DNA of 59,651 bases from Haloarcula argentinensis DSM 12282 (GTDB lineage: Archaea > Halobacteriota > Halobacteria > Halobacteriales > Haloarculaceae). The notes beneath the pieces are model-generated. The model saw only the letters and a program-made list of their open reading frames with translations. It searched no databases and had not been told where the DNA came from. Position numbers and translations under genes: made by a program. Location of the stretch: positions 3,568 through 63,218 of the forward strand of contig AOLX01000026.1 of the NCBI GenBank assembly GCA_000336895.1, in the 5' to 3' direction. Positions 24,822 through 33,782 of the stretch are shown here, piece by piece (position 1 is the stretch's first letter; each line of letters opens with the position of its first letter).

Positions 24822-25571
24822 ATGAGCGAGGACGTCGATCTCCCTGAGAGCCACCCCCGCTACGAGTCGCTTTTGACCCGCCACCGTATCGAAGCGGGTG
24901 TCGATCGCGGTATCACCTCCCGACAGGGCCTCATCGCACAGGGCCGCGGCGAGGCCTTCGATTACCTGCTGGGTGAGCGCACCATCGACAGCGCTGACGA
25001 CGCCGAGCGCGCCGCTGCGGCACACCTACTGTCCGCTGAGCACGCCGTCATCTCGGTCAACGGCAACGCTGCTGCTCTCGTGCCCGGCGAACTCGTTGAA
25101 CTCGCCGAGGTGACCGGCGCAGACCTCGAAGTGAACCTGTTCAACCGGACCGAGGAGCGCATCGAGGCCATCGCCGACTACCTCCGCGAGCACGGCGCGA
25201 CAGACGTGAAGGGGCTGACCGCCGACGGACGCATCCCCGGCCTCGACCACGAGCGCGCGAAGGTCGACGCCGATGGCATCGGCGCGGCGGACGTGGTGCT
25301 GGTGCCGCTGGAGGACGGCGACCGCGCCGAGGCGCTCGGCGAGATGGGCAAGACGGAACTCGTCATCGACCTCAACCCTCGAAGCCGCTCGGCGGAAGTG
25401 GCGACGGTCCCCATCGTGGACAACATCATCCGCGCGATCCCGAACATTACCGAGCACGCCCGCGCCCTCCGTGGCGACCCGGACGCCCAGCGAGACGCTA
25501 TCGACACCTTCGACGCCGACAGCGCTCTGACCGACGCCGAGCGGACGATTCGGGAGGGAGACCTGGAATGA
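24822..25571 (+). CDS. 4-phosphopantoate--beta-alanine ligase (archaeal phosphopantothenate synthetase)
   Basis: The 249-residue protein matches the archaeal COG1701/DUF137 family, which condenses 4-phosphopantoate with beta-alanine in coenzyme A synthesis and replaces bacterial PanC. Family landmarks are SHPRYESLLTRHRIEAG at 10-26, QGLIAQGRGEAFDYLLGE near 34, AVISVNGNAAALVPGE near 75, FNRTEERIEAI near 105, and the C-terminal ELVIDLNPRSRSAEVATVPI and DNIIRAIPNITEHA. It is translationally coupled to the next gene by an ATGA overlap (25568-25571). MfnA encoded nearby would supply its beta-alanine. Confidence 0.93.
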   Translation: MSEDVDLPESHPRYESLLTRHRIEAGVDRGITSRQGLIAQGRGEAFDYLLGERTIDSADDAERAAAAHLLSAEHAVISVNGNAAALVPGELVELAEVTGADLEVNLFNRTEERIEAIADYLREHGATDVKGLTADGRIPGLDHERAKVDADGIGAADVVLVPLEDGDRAEALGEMGKTELVIDLNPRSRSAEVATVPIVDNIIRAIPNITEHARALRGDPDAQRDAIDTFDADSALTDAERTIREGDLE

Positions 25572-28120
25572 GCCTGCCACCGTACATCTACGCCGACCGT
25601 CGGGTACCAGAGGAGGAGACCGTCAGAGAGACGCTCGATCAGCGGACGATGACCGCTTTCGGCGATGCTGAACAACTGGAACGCCTCCACCGGGTCTTCT
25701 ATCCGGTGTTCAAAGTCGACTACGAGTACAAGACCGGCAAGGGGAAGCTGCTCGGGACGACGACGAAGTCCGAAACGGCGTTTCTCGACGGCCTCTGGGC
25801 GGACAACGACCGGGCAGTCTCGCAGTATGTCGACGACACCGACGCGGTGGTCCGCCGAGCGACCAGCGACTACGACCTCGGCCGCAGCGACCCGGCGCTT
25901 GGCCGCTCTGTCCTGCTGCAGTTTCAGGTTACTGACGACGACGCCCGAGTGTTACTGCCCCAGCGCGTCGCGGAGTACCGCGACCAGCAACAGAACGCCG
26001 CCTCCGGCACGGCCAACGTATTCCTCCGGAAACTGCGCGAATCCTACGGGCTCCCCGGAGATTTCGACCCCGACGGATTCGACAGCGTGACTGGCGTCGA
26101 CCGCCTGTATCTCCCCTTCTGGCTTGCCGAGTACCACTCACCCGACAGCACGGACGTGAAGCTCGTCACCTTCCGGGACCCCGATGCGCCGACCGAGGAG
26201 CTACAGCGCCACGGCTGGCTCGCGGAGTTTTTGAGCGCCGAACCCCGCCGGCTGGCCGAGTACGGCTACGAAGTCAATCCGGATCGGCTCGAACGGAACA
26301 TTCGGGAGCGAATCGACCAGTCCGACGAATCAAGTTCGGCCGGGACGAGCGGCAATACCGACTCGGACAGTACCGACGGCGCACCCTCGATAAACCGCGA
26401 GCGGCCCTCGGACGACGGGACGGTGGTCCAGCCCGACGGCGTCGACATGGAAGCCGACGGTCTGGTCGACCCGAACCCGTCCCGGAGCTTCGCCGACGTG
26501 GGTGGGATGTCCGAGCTCCTGGAGACGCTCAACCACAAGGTCGTCCGGCCGCTGCAGGACCCGAGCGCTTTCGAGGAGTACGGCATCGGCGTCGTCAACG
26601 GCGTCCTGTTGCACGGCCCGCCCGGCTGTGGGAAAACTCACGTCGCCGGCGCGCTCGCGGGCGAGGTCGACCACGCCTTCATCGAGGTCACGCCCGCCGA
26701 CGTGACGAGCAAGTACATGGGCGAACCCGCACAGAAGGTCGAGGAGCTGTTCCAGATCGCCCGCGCGAACGCCCCCTGTATCCTCTTCATCGACGAGATC
26801 GACGGCATCGCTGGCGCGCGCGACGGCGACAGCAACATGAACAGCAGCGAGCAGCAACTGGTCAATCAACTGCTCACCGAACTCGAAGGGATCGCCGACG
26901 AGGACGTGGTGGTGCTGGGTGCGACGAACCTCGTTGAAGACGTGGACGACGCCATCCGCCGCTCTGGCCGGTTCGACGAGCGGGTGGAGGTCCCCCCACC
27001 GGACCCGCAAGCTCGCAAGCAGATTCTGGAGATTCACCTCGCCGGGCGGCCGACAGCGGCCGATATCGACCTCGACCCCGTCGTCGAGGAGACGGCCGGC
27101 TTCGCGGCCAGCGACATCGAACTCATCGCCGAGGACGCCGCCCGAAAGGCGCTTCGGGCGGACGCCCCGATCGGGACGGACCATCTCATGCAGGCCGCCA
27201 CAGAGACCGACACCAGCATTCCGGACTGGGTCGACCCCGAGATGGTCGCCGAAAACGGCGTCGTCCAGCCCGACGGTGTCGACCTGCAGGCCAGTTCGCT
27301 GGTCGAGACTGACACGGGACGCGACTTCGGCGACGTGGGTGGGATGGGCGAACTGAAGGACCGGCTCGAAGACACGGTCCTAGACCCGCTTCAGAACGCC
27401 GACGCCTACGCCGAGTACGGCATCGACGTGCTCGCCGGGCTGTTGCTGTACGGCCCGCCCGGCTGTGGGAAGACTCACCTCGCCGGCGCGCTCGCGGGCG
27501 AACTCGAACATAGCTTCGTCGAAATCAGCCCCGCGGACGTGACGAGTAAGTGGATGGGCGAACCGGCCCGCAACGTCGCCGAGGTGTTCGAGGTGGCCCG
27601 CGCGAACTCCCCTTGCGTGCTGTTCATCGACGAGATCGACGGTATCGCCGGCTCCCGGCGCGGCTCGATGAACACGAGCGAGCAACAGCTGGTCAATCAG
27701 CTGCTCACCGAACTCGAAGGCGCGGCGGCCGAGGACATCGTCGTGGTCGCCGCGACGAACTTCGTCGAGGACATCGACGCGGCGCTGCGGCGCTCTGGCC
27801 GGTTCGACGAGCGGGTGGAGGTTCCGCCCCCGGACGAAACAGCGCGCCGACAGATTCTGGAGATCCACCTACAAGACCGGCCCGTCGCCGGCGACATCGA
27901 CTGGGACGCCATCGTCGGCCCGACCGCGGGGTACGCCGCCAGTGATCTCGAACTCGTCGCCGAAGACGCGGCGCGCCACGCCTTGCGAGACGGCTCGGAG
28001 ATAACGCAGACACACCTCGAAACCGCCGTCCGGGAAACGCATTCGAGTATCGCCGACTGGGACGACCGGGATCGCTACCAGGGAGCAAAGGGGACCGCGG
28101 ATCTGGGGCTTGGGTCCTGA
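25568..28120 (+). CDS. Double-AAA ATPase with a distinctive N-terminal domain (CDC48-like D1/D2)
   Basis: The 850-residue protein has a 250-residue N-terminal domain that I do not recognise and that is not the usual CDC48 double-psi barrel. An acidic linker (about 253-285) leads to two AAA modules. Walker A motifs are HGPPGCGKTH near 349 and YGPPGCGKTH near 628. Both Walker B motifs read LFIDEIDGIAG, and both modules have an RRSGRFDERVEVPPPD arginine-finger region. The two modules are a duplication with a period of 837 bases (for example VQPDGVD at 26426 and 27263). A hexameric unfoldase or remodelling role is inferred from the family. It overlaps the CoA-synthesis gene by 4 bases. Confidence 0.9.
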   Translation: MSLPPYIYADRRVPEEETVRETLDQRTMTAFGDAEQLERLHRVFYPVFKVDYEYKTGKGKLLGTTTKSETAFLDGLWADNDRAVSQYVDDTDAVVRRATSDYDLGRSDPALGRSVLLQFQVTDDDARVLLPQRVAEYRDQQQNAASGTANVFLRKLRESYGLPGDFDPDGFDSVTGVDRLYLPFWLAEYHSPDSTDVKLVTFRDPDAPTEELQRHGWLAEFLSAEPRRLAEYGYEVNPDRLERNIRERIDQSDESSSAGTSGNTDSDSTDGAPSINRERPSDDGTVVQPDGVDMEADGLVDPNPSRSFADVGGMSELLETLNHKVVRPLQDPSAFEEYGIGVVNGVLLHGPPGCGKTHVAGALAGEVDHAFIEVTPADVTSKYMGEPAQKVEELFQIARANAPCILFIDEIDGIAGARDGDSNMNSSEQQLVNQLLTELEGIADEDVVVLGATNLVEDVDDAIRRSGRFDERVEVPPPDPQARKQILEIHLAGRPTAADIDLDPVVEETAGFAASDIELIAEDAARKALRADAPIGTDHLMQAATETDTSIPDWVDPEMVAENGVVQPDGVDLQASSLVETDTGRDFGDVGGMGELKDRLEDTVLDPLQNADAYAEYGIDVLAGLLLYGPPGCGKTHLAGALAGELEHSFVEISPADVTSKWMGEPARNVAEVFEVARANSPCVLFIDEIDGIAGSRRGSMNTSEQQLVNQLLTELEGAAAEDIVVVAATNFVEDIDAALRRSGRFDERVEVPPPDETARRQILEIHLQDRPVAGDIDWDAIVGPTAGYAASDLELVAEDAARHALRDGSEITQTHLETAVRETHSSIADWDDRDRYQGAKGTADLGLGS

Positions 28121-28127
28121 GGCTGAG

Positions 28128-29777
28128 TCACTCTAGCCCCCCGTCGAGGGCCGTAGCAACCCGCTCGGTGAATGCCGGGGACTCGACAAGCGCGCCCGCG
28201 GCCTCGATGTCCTCGTAGATCGGCCGGTCAGCCGTCAGCTTCGGGACCACTGTACGGACGGCATCGTAGGCCTCGTCCGACCCGACACCCAGTTCGAGGT
28301 CGTCGTCGACGAAGTCGGCGGCCTGCGCCCCACAGCATAGCTCGACACCGAGAATCGCGGCGGTGTTTCGTGCCGCTTTCCGGGCAAGATAGGCCGACTG
28401 CGCGCTCATGCTGACGTGGTCCTCCTGATTGCCGCTGACGGGGGTGTTGTCCATCGACGGCCGACCGAAGGACCGACATTCGTTCAACAGTGCCGCGGAG
28501 GTGTACTGTGCGATCATGTAGCCCGAGCGGACGCCGCTGCGCTCGGTGAGAAACGGCGGGAGGTGTGGCTCCTGCAGATTGGGGTTGAGCATCCGGTCGG
28601 TCCGGCGCTCCGAGATGGCCGCGAGTTCGGTGAGCGCGTTCGTCAGATAGTCGAGGCGCATAGCGAGTACCGCGCCGTGGAAGTTCCCGCCGGACAGCAC
28701 GCCCGCGCTGTCGGAGCCGGAGGCCCGGTCGTCGACGCTCACAGCGCCTGCCTCGCGGCCCGCCTCTTGTCGGTCGCTCCCGCTCGCTTGGTTCGAGGAC
28801 TCGCCGTGTTCGTCCTCGCGGGGGAACACCAGCGGATTGTCGGTCGCGCTGTTGAGTTCCACCTCGACGGCCTCCCGGAGGTGGGCGACGGCGTCGCGAA
28901 CCGCGCCGTGGACCTGCGGCAGACAGCGCATCGCGTAGGCGTCCTGCACGCGGTCGCAGTTGCGGTGGGACTCGACCACATCGGAGTCGGCCGTCAGCCG
29001 CCGGACGTTTCGCGCACTCGCGGCCTGGCCAGCGTGGGGCCGGACGGCAGTGATGGCTTTGTGGGACGGCACTGTCGAGGAGAGGGTCACCTCCGTCGTG
29101 AGCGCGCCGGCGACGTCGGCGGCAGTGACCAGTCGCTCAGCGTCGTTGAGCAGGAGCGCGGCGACGCCGACGGTCAGTTGCGTCCCGTTGATGAGCGCCA
29201 ACCCCTCCTTGGCACGGAGCGTCACCGGTTCGAGGCCGGCCGCGCTGAGCGCCTCGTCGCCGGGGAGTCGCTCCCCCTCGACCTCGGCTTCCCCCTCGCC
29301 GATGAGTACCAGCGACATATGGGCGAGCGGGGCGAGGTCACCGCTCGCACCGAGGCTGCCCCGCGACGGGACGACCGGGTGGACATCCGCGTTGAGCATC
29401 GCCACTAGCAAATCGACGACGGATTCGCGGATGCCCGAATACCCCTTCGCCAGCGTGTTCGCCCGCGTAACCATCATCGCCCGGATCTCCTCGGTCGTCA
29501 ACTCCCGGCCGACCGCGGCGGCGTGGCTCCGCAGGAGGTTCCGCTGGAGGTCATCGAGGTCCTCGCGTGGGATGCGCTCGTCGACGAGGTCGCCGAAACC
29601 GGTGGTGACGCCGTACACCGCCTCGCCGCTGTCCAGCACGCTCTCGACGCGCTCGCGGGACTCGCGGATTCGCTCGCGGGCGGCCTCGGCAACTGTGACA
29701 GTCGCGCCGTTCCGGGCGACGGCGACCACGTCGGCGGGTGTGAGAGATTCGCCGTCGAGGACGACTTCGGCGGTCAT
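28128..29777 (-). CDS. hutH: Histidine ammonia-lyase
   Basis: This enzyme deaminates histidine to trans-urocanate, the first step of histidine degradation. The self-forming MIO cofactor comes from A144-S145-G146 in GSLGASGDLAPLAHM. Other landmarks are YGVTTGFGDL near 55 and LSGGNFHG near 361. The C-terminal part has RSGYMIAQYTSAAL and DHVSMSAQSAYLARKAARNT. At 549 residues it is about 40 longer than usual, because of a Gly/Ser/Asp/Glu-rich insert at about residues 321-358. It is the last gene of the hut operon and overlaps hutI by 4 bases. Confidence 0.97.
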   Translation of the reverse strand: MTAEVVLDGESLTPADVVAVARNGATVTVAEAARERIRESRERVESVLDSGEAVYGVTTGFGDLVDERIPREDLDDLQRNLLRSHAAAVGRELTTEEIRAMMVTRANTLAKGYSGIRESVVDLLVAMLNADVHPVVPSRGSLGASGDLAPLAHMSLVLIGEGEAEVEGERLPGDEALSAAGLEPVTLRAKEGLALINGTQLTVGVAALLLNDAERLVTAADVAGALTTEVTLSSTVPSHKAITAVRPHAGQAASARNVRRLTADSDVVESHRNCDRVQDAYAMRCLPQVHGAVRDAVAHLREAVEVELNSATDNPLVFPREDEHGESSNQASGSDRQEAGREAGAVSVDDRASGSDSAGVLSGGNFHGAVLAMRLDYLTNALTELAAISERRTDRMLNPNLQEPHLPPFLTERSGVRSGYMIAQYTSAALLNECRSFGRPSMDNTPVSGNQEDHVSMSAQSAYLARKAARNTAAILGVELCCGAQAADFVDDDLELGVGSDEAYDAVRTVVPKLTADRPIYEDIEAAGALVESPAFTERVATALDGGLE

Positions 29778-31036
29778 GGTTGCATCTCCCGCTGGTATGA
29801 CTCATGTGTTGGGGTGCTGACGACCGAGCCGTCTTTCAGGACGGTGTCGACGACGTTGGTCCCGTACTGGTACGGAATGTGGACGTGACTCGGCGCGGCA
29901 AGGACGACGGCGTCACCGGGCGCACCCTCGCGGAGCGTCCCCAGTCCATCAGTCCTGTTCAGCGCGAGCGCGGCGTGTTTCGTTCCAGCGATTAGCGCTT
30001 CGGCCGGCGTCAGTCCCATCTCGACGCAGGCCAGCGACAGCGCAAAGCCCATGCTGTGGCTGTGGCAGTTCGGATTGAAATCCGTCGCCACCGCAACGGG
30101 CGCACCACGGTCGCGGAACGCCGCTGCGTCCGCGTACGTTGCGCCGAGACCGAACGCCGTTCCGGGGAGCAACACCGGCGTCACGTCGGCGTCGACAAGC
30201 GCGTCAATGTCTTCGCTGGTCGCGTGCAGGAGGTGGTCGGCACTGGCCGCACCCACGTCCGCCGCCAACTGCGTCCCGCCGATGTGCGCCAGTTCTTCGG
30301 CGTGGACCTTCGGCGTCAGGCCGGCGGCCATGCCCGCTTCGAGGACCTGTCGGGACTGCGCGACCGAGAAGACCCCCTCCTCGCAGAACACGTCGCAGAA
30401 CTCGGCAATGCCCTGTGACTCGACGGCTGGAATCTGCTCGTCGGCGACCGCCGCGGTGTAGTCGTCGGTGTCCCACCCCTTGGGGACCGCGTGTGCGCCC
30501 ATGAACGTCGGGACCACATCGACGGGATGGACGGCATCGGCGCTGTCGATAACTCGGAGCATCCGTAGCTCTGTCTCCGTGTCGAGCCCGTAGCCGGACT
30601 TCACCTCGACTGTCGTCGTCCCGTGGGCGAGCATGGTGTCGAGATGGGCCAGCAGGTTCGACAGCAGCGTTTCCTCGTCGGCGTCCCTGACCGCCCGGAC
30701 CGTTCGGAGGATGCCGCCGCCTTCGGCGAGGATATCCTGATAGGACTTCCCGCGCAGTTTGGCGGCGAACTCGTCAGAACGGTCGCCGGCGAACAGCCCG
30801 TGGGTGTGGGGGTCAACGAAGCCCGGCACGACGGCCTGCCCGCTCGCATCGATAGCGTGACTGGCACTCTCCGGCGGGTGCTCGGCGGTTACCTCCGCCG
30901 TCGGACCGACAGCCGCGACCGTGCCGTCAACGATGGCGACCGCGCCATCCTCGTAGGTCTCCAGCCCGCGGCCGTCCGCCGTCGGGCCCGCGACGAGTTC
31001 GTCCGCGCCGTAGACCACGGCGTCGAGGGCTGTCAT
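29774..31036 (-). CDS. hutI: Imidazolonepropionase
   Basis: This 420-residue amidohydrolase opens the imidazolone ring to formiminoglutamate. Metal ligands lie in GFVDPHTHGLFAGDR near residue 75 and in VHAEELAHIGGTQLA near 245. A conserved MLAHGTTTVEVKSGYGLDTETEL segment lies near 135, and VAVATDFNPNCHSHSMG near 315 gives the last Asp and His. Length agrees with the family. It is third in the operon, with 4-base ATGA overlaps to hutG upstream and hutH downstream. Confidence 0.97.
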   Translation of the reverse strand: MTALDAVVYGADELVAGPTADGRGLETYEDGAVAIVDGTVAAVGPTAEVTAEHPPESASHAIDASGQAVVPGFVDPHTHGLFAGDRSDEFAAKLRGKSYQDILAEGGGILRTVRAVRDADEETLLSNLLAHLDTMLAHGTTTVEVKSGYGLDTETELRMLRVIDSADAVHPVDVVPTFMGAHAVPKGWDTDDYTAAVADEQIPAVESQGIAEFCDVFCEEGVFSVAQSRQVLEAGMAAGLTPKVHAEELAHIGGTQLAADVGAASADHLLHATSEDIDALVDADVTPVLLPGTAFGLGATYADAAAFRDRGAPVAVATDFNPNCHSHSMGFALSLACVEMGLTPAEALIAGTKHAALALNRTDGLGTLREGAPGDAVVLAAPSHVHIPYQYGTNVVDTVLKDGSVVSTPTHESYQREMQP

Positions 31037-31956
31037 CGGTCACCTCCCAGGCCGCTGAGGAAGTGCGCGACGGCACGGGCCCCGGCACGCGCGGTCCGGT
31101 TCCCGGAGTCAAGCGGCGGCGCGCATTCGACCACCTCGAACCCGGCGATACGGTCGTCCGACGCGACACGACCCAGCATCCGGAACAGTTCTCGTGTCGA
31201 GAGGCCGCCCGGTGTCGGTGCACTCACGCCCGGGGCGGCCGCGGCGTCGAGCACGTCGAGGTCCAGACTGACATAGACGGCGTCGACGTCGCCGAGCGCG
31301 TCGAGCGCATCGTCAGCCGCGCCAATGGGGTCGCCGGCCACCGACTCCGGCGGCAGGACTGTTCCACCCTGCTCGGCGAGGTAATCGTGGTACGCTGTCG
31401 AGGTTTCGAAGTGGCGCGCGCCGACGACGGCCAGCGTGTCGAGGCCCGCATCGTGGAGCTGACGGTACGGCGTCCCGCTCGTCGGTTCGTCTTGCACGGC
31501 GCGGCAATCGAGATGGGCGTCGAAGCTGACCACGCCGACAGTGTCGTCAGATACAAGCGGCACGGCGTTCGGGAACGTCAGCGAGTTGTCGCCACCGAGA
31601 AAAACCGGTATTGCGCTCGTTGCGTGGATCTGAGCTGTTACCGAACGGACGGCACGCTGGACCTGTTCGACATCGCCAGCCGGAATCTCGGTGTTACCGA
31701 GGTCGGCGATTGCGTGGACCGGCCCACGTTCGATGTGATGGGTCTTCGTTCCGCTGAGTTCGCGCCGGAGGGCCGCCGGGCCGGCACGCGCCCCCCGTCG
31801 TCCGATGACGGCCCCGTCGTACGGCTCGCCCACCAACACAGCGTCGTACTCGTCAGCGGTCGTGAGCGTCGCTGTCTCGACAATGTCACCGAACTGCTCA
31901 TCGTTTGGGTCGCCGGATGTGCCGGTCCACGGCGACGGGTCTGTCAGGTCCGTCAT
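31033..31956 (-). CDS. hutG: Formimidoylglutamase
   Basis: This 307-residue arginase-fold enzyme hydrolyses formiminoglutamate to glutamate and formamide. Binuclear metal ligands appear in VVSFDAHLDCR near residue 140 and YVSLDLDVLDAAAAPG near 225. The first metal motif, normally GGDHS in arginases, reads GGDNSLTFPNA near 120. Asn there is also seen in some HutG proteins and may tune the metal site. This gene means glutamate is reached without a formiminotransferase. It overlaps hutU and hutI by 4 bases each. Confidence 0.95.
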   Translation of the reverse strand: MTDLTDPSPWTGTSGDPNDEQFGDIVETATLTTADEYDAVLVGEPYDGAVIGRRGARAGPAALRRELSGTKTHHIERGPVHAIADLGNTEIPAGDVEQVQRAVRSVTAQIHATSAIPVFLGGDNSLTFPNAVPLVSDDTVGVVSFDAHLDCRAVQDEPTSGTPYRQLHDAGLDTLAVVGARHFETSTAYHDYLAEQGGTVLPPESVAGDPIGAADDALDALGDVDAVYVSLDLDVLDAAAAPGVSAPTPGGLSTRELFRMLGRVASDDRIAGFEVVECAPPLDSGNRTARAGARAVAHFLSGLGGDR

Positions 31957-33701
31957 CGGTCGCGGTTGCGGTCGCGCATCGGGACAGCCACGTTGTTCTC
32001 GTCGGCCATATCCTGTGCGATCTCGTAGCCCGCATCGGCGTGGCGAATAACACCCATCCCGGGGTCGGTCGTGAACACACGGCGAGCCTTCTCGGCTGCG
32101 AGATCAGACCCGTCGAGGACGACGTGGTTGTTCGTATGAAGGGAGTTGCCGATGCCGACGCCGCCGCCGTCGTGGACGCTGACGATATCTGCGCCAGCCG
32201 CACAGTTCAGCAGGGCGTTCAGAATCGGCCAGTCGGCGACGGCGTCAGTTCCGTCTTTCATCGCCTCGGTTTCGCGGTTCGGCGAGGCCACGCTCCCGGC
32301 GTCCAGATGATCGCGCGTGACGACGACCGGCGCGGAAATCTCTCCATCGGCGACAAGCTCGTTTATACGGAGCGCGAGGCGGGCGCGCTCGGTCAGCCCG
32401 TCCTCGGTCGCGTACCCCAGCCAGCACACTCGCGAGGGAAGCCCCTGGAAGGACACCTGTTCCTGAGCGAGGTCGATCCAGCGATGGAGGTCGTCTTTCT
32501 CCGGGAACAACTCCTTGACTGCGTCGTCAGTCCGATGGATGTCCGCGGGGTCGCCAGAGAGTGCGGCCCAGCGGAACGGCCCCTTGCCTTCACAGAACAG
32601 TGGGCGGATGTACGCGGGAACGAACCCCGGGAAATCGAACGCGCTGTCGAGGTCGCGGTGGTCCTCGACCTGCCCGCGGATGTTGTTGCCGTACTCGAAG
32701 GCGATAGCACCCCTGTCCTGCAGTTCCAGAATGCCTTCGACGTGTCGTTCCATCGTTTCGAGGCTCTCCGCGACGTACGTTTCGGGGTCGCGTTCGCGGA
32801 GACCGTCGGCTTCCTCGACGGTGTAGCCAGCGGGGTAGTATCCTTCCAGTTCGTCGTGTGCGCTCGTCTGGTCGGTCACTACATCGGGGACGAACCCCAT
32901 CTCAAGCATCTCCGCAAGCATATCCGCGGCGTTCATGTGGATACCGATGCTGTAGGGCTCACCGTTCGCCGCGGCCTCCTGTGCGCGCTCGATAGCCGTC
33001 GAGAGGTCGTCGGTCTTCTCCTGACAATACCCCGTCTCGATGCGCCGGTCGATACGGTCCTCGTCGACTTCGGCCGCGATGCAGACGCCGTGGTTCATCG
33101 TCACTGCGAGCGGCTGCGCACCGCCCATTCCCCCGAGGCCGCCGGTGACGACAATCTTCCCGCGGAGACCGTCGTTGTCGGGGTAGTGTTCCCGAGCGAG
33201 CGCGGCCAGTGTCTCGTAGGTCCCCTGGATGATGCCCTGCGTGCCGATGTAGGCCCACGAACCGGCGGTCATCTGGCCGTACATGATCTGCCCCTTCGCT
33301 TCGAGTTCGTGGAAATGCTCCCAGTTGTCCCACTTGCCGACGAGGTTCGAGTTCGCAATGAGGACGCGGGGGGCCTTTTCGTGGGTTTCAAACCGACCGA
33401 CCGGCTTGCCGCTCTGGACGAGGAGGGTTTCGGTGTCGCCGAGTTCGCGGAGTTCGTCGACGATGGTGTCGTAGGCGTCCCACGATCGGGCTGCACGCCC
33501 GGTCCCGCCGTACACGACCAGCTCTTCCGGCTTCTCGGCGACGTCGGGGTCGAGGTTGTTGTTCAGCATCCGCAGCGCGGCCTCCTGTCGCCACCCTTCA
33601 CACTCGATATCGGTGCCGATGGGCGAACCCTGGTACTCGCGCCACTGTTCCGAGGGCGTCCCCACGTCGTGGTCGGTGTCTGGGGTAGACTGCTGTGCCA
33701 T
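31953..33701 (-). CDS. hutU: Urocanate hydratase
   Basis: The 582-residue NAD-dependent urocanase hydrates urocanate to imidazolone propionate. Recognisable blocks are LRMLNNNLDPDVAEKPEEL near residue 45, YGGTGRAARSWDAY near 65, the dinucleotide-binding VTGGLGGMGGAQPLAVTMN near 185, HMNAADMLAEMLE near 255 and a C-terminal SVHDGGGVGIGNSLHTN near 520. It is the first gene of the hutUGIH operon, which is transcribed divergently from the HTH_10 regulator gene. A GTGTGGT sequence directly precedes the ATG. Confidence 0.97.
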   Translation of the reverse strand: MAQQSTPDTDHDVGTPSEQWREYQGSPIGTDIECEGWRQEAALRMLNNNLDPDVAEKPEELVVYGGTGRAARSWDAYDTIVDELRELGDTETLLVQSGKPVGRFETHEKAPRVLIANSNLVGKWDNWEHFHELEAKGQIMYGQMTAGSWAYIGTQGIIQGTYETLAALAREHYPDNDGLRGKIVVTGGLGGMGGAQPLAVTMNHGVCIAAEVDEDRIDRRIETGYCQEKTDDLSTAIERAQEAAANGEPYSIGIHMNAADMLAEMLEMGFVPDVVTDQTSAHDELEGYYPAGYTVEEADGLRERDPETYVAESLETMERHVEGILELQDRGAIAFEYGNNIRGQVEDHRDLDSAFDFPGFVPAYIRPLFCEGKGPFRWAALSGDPADIHRTDDAVKELFPEKDDLHRWIDLAQEQVSFQGLPSRVCWLGYATEDGLTERARLALRINELVADGEISAPVVVTRDHLDAGSVASPNRETEAMKDGTDAVADWPILNALLNCAAGADIVSVHDGGGVGIGNSLHTNNHVVLDGSDLAAEKARRVFTTDPGMGVIRHADAGYEIAQDMADENNVAVPMRDRNRDR

Positions 33702-33753
33702 ACCACACCATTAGTAGAGGACCGTGTTAGCAGGTTATCACCGTTCGGAACTG

Positions 33754-33762
33754 TTTTTATAT
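33754..33762 (+). promoter_or_regulatory. TATA box of the hut-linked regulator
   Basis: TTTTTATAT is centred 25 bases before the ATG at 33783, the spacing expected for a leaderless haloarchaeal transcript. The 81-base gap also serves hutU in the opposite direction. Confidence 0.55.
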
Positions 33763-33782
33763 GCCTATGTGACTAGCTGACT

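Noticed and set aside
26426..28075. AAA tandem as an assembly duplication
   Set aside because: The two modules differ at many positions spread across the domains, and both keep complete Walker and arginine-finger motifs, so this is a real protein duplication.
31905..33776. 623-codon plus-strand frame opposite hutU
   Set aside because: Antisense shadow covering hutU and part of hutG, with no domain pattern.
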